Part shown: positions 8,164 to 15,269 of the stretch, piece after piece
How positions within the stretch are numbered: the first letter of the stretch is position 1
Layout of the letters: each line of letters opens with the position of its first letter
Source of the DNA: Lachnospiraceae bacterium UBA1201
GTDB taxonomy: Bacteria > Bacillota > Clostridia > Lachnospirales > Lachnospiraceae
NCBI GenBank assembly: GCA_002309675.1
Contig: DBXX01000068.1
Location: 2,366-22,516, forward strand
Direction: 5' to 3'
DNA length: 20,151 nt
Made by a program: the position numbers and the translations under genes
The notes under the pieces: model-generated
Databases searched by the model: none
The model's input: only the letters and a program-made list of their open reading frames with translations
Told to the model about the DNA's origin: nothing

Positions 8164-8493
8164 TTATTCCTCGTTCTCGGAATCCGTAACCTCAGGCTCT
8201 TCCTCCGGAACGTTTCCGGCCTTCTTATCCTCGAGGTCCTTCTTGAATGTTTCGATGTTATGATAATGGTCGCGAATGGTCTCGCACAGAGAGATAAGAT
8301 CCTCCGATACGATCTCGCCTTCTTCAAAACGATCCCAAACGTACTGTCCGATCTCAAGCATGGTAGCCTTGATCGCCTTCTCTTCCGTGGAGATCTTTCC
8401 CTTAACCTTTACGCCTTCAACGGTATCGGAAGTCTTCTTTCCGACTGACTTTGCAAAATTAACTGCACTTTCTTTAATCGTGTTAAAATCCAT
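8164..8493 (-). CDS. Small acidic helical protein of unknown function
   Basis: This 109-residue protein has no recognised function. It starts MDFNTIKESAVNFAKSVGKKTSD, has a charged helical middle (ISTEEKAIKATMLEIGQYVWDRFEEGEIVSEDLISLCETIRDH) and an acidic tail dominated by Glu from about residue 90. The middle resembles the N-terminal helical part of small clostridial proteins that end in a zinc ribbon (KIS..EK.I...Y.eIGkly), but no Cys pairs are present here: only one Cys is seen, so the ribbon is absent. There is no signal peptide or transmembrane segment. GGAGG lies about seven bases before the ATG, and it is the first gene after the strong promoter at 8560-8588. Its stop is 14 bp from the Asp23 start. 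Confidence 0.8.
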   Translation of the reverse strand: MDFNTIKESAVNFAKSVGKKTSDTVEGVKVKGKISTEEKAIKATMLEIGQYVWDRFEEGEIVSEDLISLCETIRDHYHNIETFKKDLEDKKAGNVPEEEPEVTDSENEE

Positions 8494-8518
8494 GGTAATA
8501 CCTCCGTTTCTTTGTATT

Positions 8519-8533
8519 CCGTGAAATTCACGG
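8519..8533. repeat. Perfect 7-1-7 palindrome, candidate operator
   Basis: CCGTGAA and TTCACGG are exact inverted repeats separated by one base. With so short a spacer it is an unlikely hairpin but a plausible protein binding site. It lies about 20 bases downstream of the predicted transcription start of the long operon and before the ribosome binding site of its first gene, so a bound repressor could act as a roadblock. No regulator gene nearby is an obvious partner. Confidence 0.5.
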
Positions 8534-8559
8534 GGTCAATGGGTGTTTTTACTGACTCC

Positions 8560-8588
8560 ATTATAATGGATATGCAACGTAAAATCAA
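8560..8588 (-). promoter_or_regulatory. Predicted sigma-A-type promoter of the asp23-nusB-to-recN operon
   Basis: Reading the minus strand, TTGATT (8588-8583) is followed by a 17-base spacer and a perfect TATAAT (8565-8560). This lies just after the end of the methyltransferase gene and 67 bases before the ATG at 8493. The spacer length and -10 are ideal; the -35 matches four of six bases. All genes from 8493 down to the window end are close-packed, so this could be the main promoter for at least eleven genes. Readthrough from the upstream operon is also possible because no clear terminator separates them. Confidence 0.75.
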
Positions 8589-8597
8589 ATAAAAAAT

Positions 8598-9740
8598 CTA
8601 TTTTACCGCTTCTATGCCGGAAACATCCATATTCGTGATGATCAGATGCTCTGCCTCGCGGTCATTTCGACTTTTGACGTTATATAGGTAGTGATTCTGA
8701 AAACGTAAGATCTGAAAGCCCTCATTATACAGGTTGTAAATGAATTCGGTGTTCTTAATAACCAGCAGGAACTTCGCTTTCGTCTTACGAAGAACCGTCG
8801 CCAGCCTTTCGTGATCGGCCTTCGTGAACGCCTTGCCCTCGTAGTCCGAGAATTCGGTATCGTAAGGCGGATCCAGAAACATAAAATCATTTTCCGTAGG
8901 GGCAATGCGCTCGATAAAACTCTCAAAATCCTGACAATATACCGCGGTTTTTTCAAACACATCCGATACTTCCCGGGTAAAGAGATAATCGATCTTCTGC
9001 CGGAAGTTCTTCTTGTTGTAGGAAATGCCGCCATACGGTATATTGAACTCACCCTTAGCATTGTATCGGAACATCGAACCGTAACAGTATTCACGAATGA
9101 AGTAGAAATTCGCGCAGCGATAGGACATCGACTCGCGGGCTCCGCGGTTCAGCGACAGATCGTTATAAACGTTGCGGAAATACATATAGTAACCGCTCGT
9201 GAGGCCGGTGATCAGGTTATCTTCCACATCCTCCTGGGACATCGGCGACTTTTTGTAATTCGCAGCCAGGCGGATGATCTTATCGGTCATGTAATATACG
9301 AGCGTGTCGAAGAAAAGATCCAGGTCCGGAACCAAACGCTTTGTAAACCCTGCAGCGATATCATCTGCCATCAGGTAGATCAGGCCATGAACCGCTTCCG
9401 TGAGTTTTTCCTTATCCGTGCTTAAGTTGATCTGCTCGAAAAACAGCTGGTATAAGTCCTCATAATGCTGCATTGCAACCGTCTGGATATTACGAAACGA
9501 ATTATCATACGACAGCAGGTACTGATACAACGCTTCATCGCGATCTCTGAGCAGAATATAGAAATCCATCAGAGATTCGGAGACATCATTGATCAGAGCG
9601 CGTTTCGGAGTCAGTTCGAAAAACAATGCACCGCCGCCGAAAAACGGCTCGATGTAGCGATCGAAATGCGGTATGAGATAAAGGAATTGTTCCAGCTCGG
9701 AGGCTTTTCCCCCGGGCCATTTGATCAAAGGTTTCGGCAC
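8598..9740 (-). CDS. D12-class N6-adenine DNA methyltransferase (Dam-like, solitary)
   Basis: The product should transfer a methyl group from SAM to adenine in DNA. The 380 residues have the D12/Dam hallmarks: KWPGGK (7-12) and the SAM-binding PFFGGGALFF (32-41) at the N-terminus, and the catalytic DPPY at 290-293 followed by the KADHERLA and FLLVIKNTEF helices/strands. The DPPY lies more than 100 residues further in than in E. coli Dam, so the middle region (about 60-270, target recognition) is unusually large. No restriction endonuclease gene is beside it, which suggests an orphan methylase. The start is GTG with AAAGGA about six bases upstream, 17 bp after the pseudo-deacetylase stop. The recognition sequence cannot be read from the protein by eye. 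Confidence 0.9.
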   Translation of the reverse strand: MPKPLIKWPGGKASELEQFLYLIPHFDRYIEPFFGGGALFFELTPKRALINDVSESLMDFYILLRDRDEALYQYLLSYDNSFRNIQTVAMQHYEDLYQLFFEQINLSTDKEKLTEAVHGLIYLMADDIAAGFTKRLVPDLDLFFDTLVYYMTDKIIRLAANYKKSPMSQEDVEDNLITGLTSGYYMYFRNVYNDLSLNRGARESMSYRCANFYFIREYCYGSMFRYNAKGEFNIPYGGISYNKKNFRQKIDYLFTREVSDVFEKTAVYCQDFESFIERIAPTENDFMFLDPPYDTEFSDYEGKAFTKADHERLATVLRKTKAKFLLVIKNTEFIYNLYNEGFQILRFQNHYLYNVKSRNDREAEHLIITNMDVSGIEAVK

Positions 9741-9757
9741 GTCATATCCTTTCTGCC

Positions 9758-11155
9758 CTAATATACGAACGGCCTGCCGGCTGTATCGTAGATCTCGGAA
9801 GCATCAAATAAGAATTTTAAGATCGTTTTGTTGTTTTTCATATCGTTGTACAGTCTTGCGCCTGTCACATCGATCCATCCCATACGGTAATAATCTTCGG
9901 TGATCTGGACCCAGTAGGGTTCCTGTACATTGATCAGGCTGCAATAGTAATGATATCCCTTACTCTTCAGGTACTCGTATTTATCTCCGGAATAGAGTTT
10001 CCATCCGGTGTCCTTACCGGTCGGCCATACATAGACATCGCTCTCACCGAGCAGTACGCCTGCCGTCTTCTGCCAGTTCAGGAAATCCACCTTGAAATCG
10101 CTGATGGTGAAATCATTGATCACTTTGTTGTAATAACTGCCATTCGCGATCTCGTACCCGTTGGCTTTGAGATGATCGCCGATACTCTGAATCTGCCTAA
10201 TGTTGTCGGAGTACCCTTCTGCCGAAGGATCGGAAATATCATATCCGAAGATGCCATCCGAAGGAGAAACAGCTAAAACGCCATGCGCGTTACAGTAAGA
10301 AAAATCCGGATGCTCATCAATGAACGCATTCAGGATCGTAATATAGTCGAAATCGCCATAAGTCGTTCCGTCTTCATTGTCATACCGCGCGGTCAACTGA
10401 TCCTTCTTAAGCACCAAGCCGGAGGCAAAACCGTCGCCTCGCATACTCTTAAGATAATTGGGTTCAAGCTGAACGAAAACGATCGGTATCTTATTCTCGG
10501 GGATATACAAATTCTTCTTCGTACGTACGGACTTCGTCGTTCCGTCTTCCTGTTTTTTATTTGTATATCCGGACAATTGATGCAGGTTTACGAGGATATA
10601 ATTGGAGTCATAGAGTTTCTGAAGGATGGCTTTGAATTCTTTTTCCGTCAGATTATTGTTGTTGTACTTCTTTGCAGTATCATCTCCGTCAAAGGCATAA
10701 CGGCTCTCATGGACGATTGCATTAAAAGCCAGGCAGGTCACCTTATCGACTTTATTCCAGGTCGGCAACGAAGTCTTCTCCAATTTCAGATGTTCGACCA
10801 ATTCCAAAAGTTCCAGCGACTCTTTATACTCGGAATCGCTGCTGATATAGTCGATCGCGCCATCATAATCATAGCCGAGGATCATTTTATTCGCTTTTTC
10901 GATGACCTCATTGACATGTTGCTTACGTTTGGCATTCGTGTCGAAGACCGTCGATTCAGGCTCCGGTCCGGCGAGCTCCGAAACATCCAGGGTCGGCGTG
11001 ATATTCGAGTGGTCGGTACGGGTCTTGATCGCAAAAAATATGATCAGTCCGACGACGACCATGAAGGAGATCGCCAGAATGAGATTCCTCCGAAAGATCG
11101 TCTTTTCAGTTTTGGTCCAAAGCTTTTTATTGCCGTTTCCCATAGTAGTATCCAT
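9758..11155 (-). CDS. Membrane-anchored NodB-fold protein, likely catalytically inactive polysaccharide deacetylase homologue
   Basis: The 465 residues begin with a short basic cytoplasmic stretch and one transmembrane helix (about 26-46), then an extracytoplasmic region. After a helical part (75-140) comes a domain patterned on NodB/CE4 deacetylases: VTCLAFNAIVHES where members have vlmYHsi, a LTEKEFKAILQKL helix, IPIVFVQLEPNYL where they have the metal-binding (S/T)FDD, HPDFSY, and ANGSYYNK where they have (A)SHSxGH, then VYVWPTG. The DD is L230-E231, and the two histidine positions are G339 and N343, so metal binding and catalysis look lost. It follows the CotH gene by 20 bp. Another ATG at 11143 is possible; neither start has a strong Shine-Dalgarno. 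Sugar-binding or scaffold roles are guesses. Confidence 0.72.
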   Translation of the reverse strand: MDTTMGNGNKKLWTKTEKTIFRRNLILAISFMVVVGLIIFFAIKTRTDHSNITPTLDVSELAGPEPESTVFDTNAKRKQHVNEVIEKANKMILGYDYDGAIDYISSDSEYKESLELLELVEHLKLEKTSLPTWNKVDKVTCLAFNAIVHESRYAFDGDDTAKKYNNNNLTEKEFKAILQKLYDSNYILVNLHQLSGYTNKKQEDGTTKSVRTKKNLYIPENKIPIVFVQLEPNYLKSMRGDGFASGLVLKKDQLTARYDNEDGTTYGDFDYITILNAFIDEHPDFSYCNAHGVLAVSPSDGIFGYDISDPSAEGYSDNIRQIQSIGDHLKANGYEIANGSYYNKVINDFTISDFKVDFLNWQKTAGVLLGESDVYVWPTGKDTGWKLYSGDKYEYLKSKGYHYYCSLINVQEPYWVQITEDYYRMGWIDVTGARLYNDMKNNKTILKFLFDASEIYDTAGRPFVY

Positions 11156-11175
11156 TCCAGCGATTTTTACTTTGT

Positions 11176-13842
11176 TTAGTCATCATTGTTTTCCGGCTCC
11201 GTATTCGGCGATACCGCCTCGGGAGTTTCGCTTTGTTCGGGTACCTCGACCGTCTCCTCGGGCAATGTCTCCTTCTGCGCTTCCGACGTTTCCGCGGGCG
11301 CACCCGTTTCGACGGCTTCTTCTGTTTCCTCCGGACTTTCCTCCGTTTCAGGATTCGGCTCGGTCTCTCCCTCATCGGGGAGCGTCACCATCTCACCGCC
11401 GGGCAAAAATGCCTGGGAACCTTTGATCAACATACCGTCTTTAAAGATCGCCATCGGCTTTCGGTCGATAAATACATCATCCAAAACCTTAAAGCGTTTC
11501 TCAAAGAAATCCTCGATATAATCCAAGTGCTGCTCATAACTCGTATACGCAGATACGAACTCCCATTCCCAACCGAGGCGTTCACCGGGAACCACCCACA
11601 TGGAGTAGTTCGCGTCACCGGCCTTCTCCATCAGATGGCGCATGGTCTTGAGCGAATTTGTAGCAGTCTTACGCAGAGTATCCCGAACCTGTTCCCAACG
11701 CTTCTGCAAACGGTCGCGGAATTTCGGATCCTGAACCAGATATGTTCCCCACGTGATCTCGGTATCGGTGAAACCATTCTGTGAACATGCCCAGGAATCA
11801 TACTCAGGTGTAAGGTTTCCGACATTTCCGAGCGCCAGGTCGAAGTCCCATACCGGCTGGAATGTCAGCTTCTGCCCTGCTTTCTTCTGGATAAACACGC
11901 TTCGGTTAAACGCTCCGTCACAGTTGTAAGTCAGTTCCATGATGATGAACCAGTCGATCAGGGAATCTATATCGATGTAGTCCTCATAATTCGTCAGGTT
12001 TACGACGGCATCATTTGCCGCGATCACATAATCCGATATGTATTTGTATTGCTGAGGTGTGATCTCTTCGGGTTCGGGGTTTTTGATCGCGATCTCTCTA
12101 AGCAGACCCGCATTGAAGGCGGAATGGCCCATGCGATAACCGGATTCATAACCGCGGACCTCGATCAGATAATCCCGGTCGACCTCCGCTGAATGTTTGG
12201 TCTGGTTCACGCGTCCGCTCGCCACTTCGACCTTATCACCGATGCAATACATGCCGATATACTTCCCATTATAGATGACCTGAACGGGAAATGTTGAAGG
12301 TGTAAAATCGAAATTCATTTGCCGCGAAAGTTCGAAGGAAATATAGTTTCGCGCCATGGAAGGGTCGAAATAATTCGCGAGCATGACCCAGTCACGATTG
12401 GAAGGTAGGCCTAAAATGCTTACCTTTTGATCGAATTTGATGTTAAATGGCTTCTTATTCTTCTTCCATGTGCTGTGTCCGCGCCCTTTGATCTGCATGG
12501 GCACTTGCGGGATCGAATCGATGCCCGGAACATTATCGGCGTCCATAGAGAACGTACCGGTTATATATTTCGTTTTGCTGGATACCATTTTTCCATTCGA
12601 AGTAGTGATGTATACGACCGGAACATTATAACTTTCATAGGATGCACTCAGCTGATAACTGTGACTCTCGCCCTTCAGGTTCGTTACCTTGCAGATCACC
12701 GGTTTAAAGAGATCAACGGTTCCGTCAGCGTTCAGACCTTCTCCGGAAAGTTCGAAGTTACCGTTAGCGGTTATGTTGAGATGCGCTTTCGTCGTTCCCG
12801 CCATTTCGATATCGATGGGGATGCCTACTTTGAATGCATTTCCGATCTGCTCATACTTCAGTTCCCTTTTGATAAATGAATTCCGGGAAGGCAGCAGGGA
12901 AACACCGGTAAGCTCGACACCGGAAGCGCCGCCCACCTCATAATTACCGGAGATCATTTCATCGTTCCATTTTGTCGCATTGGTATTTAATGCGATAAAC
13001 TGACCAGTCACACCGGCACCCTTCCAAACGATCTCGCAAGGAGGAATTTTATAAAGTTCATGAATATCGTAACTCGAAGATGCACCTTCCAAATGAACGA
13101 CCGTGCCGTCCGGCAGATCAAACTCACGATTGAGTTTCTTTAATTGATCGTTATTCTGGATATAACAGGAGCTACGGGTCTTACACGAATATGCCAACGC
13201 ATAGTTAGCGGTAATATTTTCCTTCACCTTAAACCGAAACTCTTTCTTCTCTCCGGCTTTCAAAGTAAAGATGTTATCCGAAGGTGTTGCCTCCGGGGAA
13301 GGATCGAAGTAGATCTCACAAGTCTCATCCGAATCGTTATAGAAAACGAGGCGGTTATACTGTCCTCCGAACAGGCGGAGGGGTGTTTTGCCGGAAACAT
13401 ACGCATCCGAAAACAACGACATGGAATAATCCAACTCGTCTTCATCCTCTGCATGCGAAATAGCTGCCCATACTCCCTTTCGCTCGTGTGGCCAGTTTAC
13501 CTTTCGCTCTTCATTTGTATTTTCTTCGGTTTCGTCTGTTTTCTCTGTGGTTTTCTCTTCGGAAGATGCCTGGGTGACGGGTTCTTCTGCCATCTCGGAA
13601 TTATGCTCCGTGATATCTTCGGTATCCGCAACCGTATCCGGCAGATCCTCCGATGCAATTACATCGGAGGCCGCTTCCGTTGTGTCACTATTCAGAGAGA
13701 TCAATGCCTTCGTTTCATCGGTTCCGCCAAAAGGCAGTACTCCGCCCTTTACCGCGAAAAACACAATGGCTCCGATGGCAAGCAGGCCTGTAACGACCAG
13801 GCTTATGATCAGGACCATAAACCGTGTGGATTTCTTTTTCAT
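11176..13842 (-). CDS. Membrane-anchored CotH kinase-family protein
   Basis: CotH proteins are atypical extracellular or spore-coat protein kinases, first known from Bacillus spore coats. The 888 residues start with a basic end and a single transmembrane helix (about 9-31), then a Ser/Thr/Glu-rich linker (to about 115), beta-rich domains (about 150-435), and the CotH domain. The domain shows KGRGHSTW with KKPFNIKFD (about 450-470), SNRDWVMLANYFDPSMARNYISFELS, GMYCIGDKVE, and a WDFDLALGN metal-binding segment at about 665-675. The last roughly 75 residues are a Glu/Pro/Thr-rich tail with no sortase motif. AGGG precedes the ATG, which lies 21 bp after the kinase-like gene. Its substrate is unknown; surface-anchored rather than spore-coat location is inferred from the single N-terminal helix. 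Confidence 0.88.
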   Translation of the reverse strand: MKKKSTRFMVLIISLVVTGLLAIGAIVFFAVKGGVLPFGGTDETKALISLNSDTTEAASDVIASEDLPDTVADTEDITEHNSEMAEEPVTQASSEEKTTEKTDETEENTNEERKVNWPHERKGVWAAISHAEDEDELDYSMSLFSDAYVSGKTPLRLFGGQYNRLVFYNDSDETCEIYFDPSPEATPSDNIFTLKAGEKKEFRFKVKENITANYALAYSCKTRSSCYIQNNDQLKKLNREFDLPDGTVVHLEGASSSYDIHELYKIPPCEIVWKGAGVTGQFIALNTNATKWNDEMISGNYEVGGASGVELTGVSLLPSRNSFIKRELKYEQIGNAFKVGIPIDIEMAGTTKAHLNITANGNFELSGEGLNADGTVDLFKPVICKVTNLKGESHSYQLSASYESYNVPVVYITTSNGKMVSSKTKYITGTFSMDADNVPGIDSIPQVPMQIKGRGHSTWKKNKKPFNIKFDQKVSILGLPSNRDWVMLANYFDPSMARNYISFELSRQMNFDFTPSTFPVQVIYNGKYIGMYCIGDKVEVASGRVNQTKHSAEVDRDYLIEVRGYESGYRMGHSAFNAGLLREIAIKNPEPEEITPQQYKYISDYVIAANDAVVNLTNYEDYIDIDSLIDWFIIMELTYNCDGAFNRSVFIQKKAGQKLTFQPVWDFDLALGNVGNLTPEYDSWACSQNGFTDTEITWGTYLVQDPKFRDRLQKRWEQVRDTLRKTATNSLKTMRHLMEKAGDANYSMWVVPGERLGWEWEFVSAYTSYEQHLDYIEDFFEKRFKVLDDVFIDRKPMAIFKDGMLIKGSQAFLPGGEMVTLPDEGETEPNPETEESPEETEEAVETGAPAETSEAQKETLPEETVEVPEQSETPEAVSPNTEPENNDD

Positions 13843-13863
13843 TTCTTGCCCTGTATCGTTTGC

Positions 13864-14511
13864 TTATTTATCGGCTTCTTTGAAACCGCGGATCTCGACA
13901 TATGCCGCGATCACATCTACACAGGTGTCGATCCCGAGGACACCGCTGTCCAGGATCAGGTCATAATTATCCATGTCTGCCCATTTTTTACCCGTGTAGT
14001 AATTGTAATAATCCGACCGCTGTTTGTCGGTCTTCTTCATGATCTTCTCGATCTCTTTGTTGGTGTCCACACCCAGGCGCTCTTTCAGACGCAGCATACG
14101 GGGAACGCGATCCGCATTAATGAAAATACGGGCTACCTTCGGATGATCCCTAAGTACGACATCGGCGCAACGTCCGATAATGATGCAGGACTCCTGCTCT
14201 GCCAGCTTCTGAATGACCTGAGACTGGAACATAAAAAGATTATCGTCCGAAAGGATATTTCCATCCACTGAGGGAGAGGAGATCTTCGGTGACATCGATT
14301 TGATGATCTTATAGAGTATCTTATCGCCGGCACGTTCATCCGCTACATGGAAGTAGCTCTCTTTGATACCGCTCTCGTCAGCGACCATCTGGAGGATCTC
14401 TTTGTCATAATACGGTATACCGAGTTTCTGTGACAGTTTCTTCGCAACTTCTCCGCCGCCTGAGCCGTACTTACGACCGAGAGTAATGACATAGTGTTGT
14501 TGTTTCTTCAT
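13864..14511 (-). CDS. Cytidylate kinase-like family P-loop protein
   Basis: The 215 residues match the cytidylate-kinase-like family (AAA-type P-loop NMP kinase fold), common in anaerobic Firmicutes and distinct from canonical Cmk. The N-terminus has YVITLGRKYGSGGGEVAKKLSQKLGIPYYDKEIL, with the phosphate loop GRKYGSGGGEVAKK at 12-25. A later IIIGRCADVVLR segment and a lid-like basic run RVPRMLRLKERLGV follow, with an aspartate-bearing IEKIMKKTDKQRSDYYNYYTGKKW region, also typical. Substrate is not established for this family, so CMP kinase activity is not asserted. A strong AAGGAGG lies seven bases before the ATG. It is between folA and cotH, 14 bp after folA. Confidence 0.85.
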   Translation of the reverse strand: MKKQQHYVITLGRKYGSGGGEVAKKLSQKLGIPYYDKEILQMVADESGIKESYFHVADERAGDKILYKIIKSMSPKISSPSVDGNILSDDNLFMFQSQVIQKLAEQESCIIIGRCADVVLRDHPKVARIFINADRVPRMLRLKERLGVDTNKEIEKIMKKTDKQRSDYYNYYTGKKWADMDNYDLILDSGVLGIDTCVDVIAAYVEIRGFKEADK

Positions 14512-14525
14512 AGCATATCCTCCTT

Positions 14526-15032
14526 CTACAGATCTCTGTGGTATTCCCTATAGAAATACTCAATATCAAAATACGTTTCCTCGTCACTCTCAGAGACCAG
14601 TTTCCAGCCGTCTTCTTCCTTAAGCTCCGGGAAAAACGTATCGGCTTCATACTCGTACATGATCTTCGTCATGTAGACCGTGTCGCAAAGCGGAAGGAAC
14701 AGTTTATAGATGCTCTCACCGCCGATGATGTAGATATCGTCCCCTGTATATCCTTCGTTCAGGCACTCATTGAGATAGGCGATCGCCTCCTTGAACGAGG
14801 AAACGACTTCGGCTCCCTTCGCCTTATACTCCGGATTGCAACTGATCACGATATTCTTCCTGCCGTACAAACCGATCTGTCCGGGAAGCGACTCAAACGT
14901 CTTACGTCCCATGACTATGATCTTCCCCATGGTGATCTCACGAAAACGTCGCTGGTCTGCCGGAATCCGAACCAGAAGATTTCCGTTTTTTCCGATGCCG
15001 TTCTTTTTATCTGCAGCAACAATGATCTTCAT
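14526..15032 (-). CDS. folA: Dihydrofolate reductase
   Basis: DHFR reduces dihydrofolate to tetrahydrofolate with NADPH and keeps thymidylate and purine synthesis running. The 168 residues are normal length. Seen are IVAADKKNGIGKNGNLL (the Met20-loop region), the catalytic-type acidic residue D26 in IPADQRRF, the NADPH-binding MGRKTFESLP (41-50) and YIIGGESIYKLFLP (about 106-119). The usual LPW of the Met20 loop is LVR here (residues 20-22), a variation that I believe occurs in other clostridial DHFRs. Shine-Dalgarno GGGGAG is about five bases from the ATG, and a near-consensus promoter lies 60-90 bases upstream. It is first in its operon and divergent from a ThyX-like gene. Confidence 0.94.
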   Translation of the reverse strand: MKIIVAADKKNGIGKNGNLLVRIPADQRRFREITMGKIIVMGRKTFESLPGQIGLYGRKNIVISCNPEYKAKGAEVVSSFKEAIAYLNECLNEGYTGDDIYIIGGESIYKLFLPLCDTVYMTKIMYEYEADTFFPELKEEDGWKLVSESDEETYFDIEYFYREYHRDL

Positions 15033-15092
15033 AAACGCTCCCCTTCCTTTCCACGATTTTATGCAGTGTCATCGTCTTACTGTATAGCATTA

Positions 15093-15121
15093 ATTATAGC
15101 AAATACAACGGAAAATGACAA
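15093..15121 (-). promoter_or_regulatory. Predicted promoter of the folA operon
   Basis: On the minus strand TTGTCA (15121-15116), a 17-base spacer and a perfect TATAAT (15098-15093) lie about 60 bases upstream of the folA ATG. The -35 matches five of six consensus bases. It probably drives folA, the cytidylate-kinase-like gene, cotH, the NodB-like gene and the methylase, which follow with gaps of 14-21 bp and no visible internal promoter. Confidence 0.8.
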
Positions 15122-15145
15122 GTCAAATCCGATTAATACTTGTAA
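15116..15145. promoter_or_regulatory. Inverted repeat spanning both divergent -35 elements, candidate operator
   Basis: TGACAAGT (15116-15123) and ACTTGTAA (15138-15145) are inverted repeats matching at seven of eight positions, 14 bases apart, with arm centres 22 bp apart (about two helical turns). Six of the matched bases are the two facing -35 boxes, so part of the symmetry is trivial; the shared ACT extension next to each is not. A dimeric regulator here could control both promoters. Confidence 0.35.
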
Positions 15146-15168
15146 GAAATGGGCCAATCGATTATAAT
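15140..15168 (+). promoter_or_regulatory. Predicted promoter of the ThyX-like gene
   Basis: TTGTAA (15140-15145), a 17-base spacer and a perfect TATAAT (15163-15168) precede the plus-strand gene. Transcription would start near 15175, leaving a leader of about 95 bases. The -35 is four of six, so it may be weaker than the folA promoter it faces. Confidence 0.72.
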
Positions 15169-15188
15169 AAAGCCAGTGTCGGTTCAAA

Positions 15189-15228
15189 GGATACGGACCG
15201 GTCGATATCCTGGCACCGGTATATCGAC
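15189..15228 (+). other. Leader with two overlapping, mutually exclusive hairpins
   Basis: An imperfect palindrome at 15189-15210 (GGATACGGACC against GGTCGATATCC, nine of eleven pairs) overlaps a perfect 8-bp stem, GTCGATAT at 15201-15208 paired with ATATCGAC at 15221-15228 around a 12-base loop. Both use bases 15201-15208, so they cannot form at once. They lie in the untranslated leader of the ThyX-like gene, before its ribosome binding site GAAGGAG. No riboswitch family is recognised. Neither hairpin has a T-run, so they are not intrinsic terminators. Confidence 0.4.
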
Positions 15229-15269
15229 GAATTCATGTAAAATATCATCGTTTCTAAGAAGGAGCATCT

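Noticed and set aside
8519..8533. The 7-1-7 palindrome as an intrinsic terminator
   Set aside because: The one-base spacer cannot form a stable hairpin loop as written, and no T-run follows on either strand.
8598..9740. Restriction-modification system around the methyltransferase
   Set aside because: Both neighbours have other clear identities and no nuclease gene is present in the window.
9758..11155. Active polysaccharide deacetylase
   Set aside because: The positions of the metal-binding Asp and His residues are Leu/Glu and Gly/Asn.
10283..11179. Plus-strand reading frame of 298 codons opposite the NodB-like gene
   Set aside because: Antisense to a gene with recognisable NodB-type blocks; low-complexity Ile/Phe-rich translation typical of a reverse frame.
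13144..14271. Plus-strand reading frame of 375 codons opposite cotH and the kinase-like gene
   Set aside because: It is antisense to two proteins with clear family motifs, has no recognisable domain or ribosome binding site, and its composition is that of a shadow frame.
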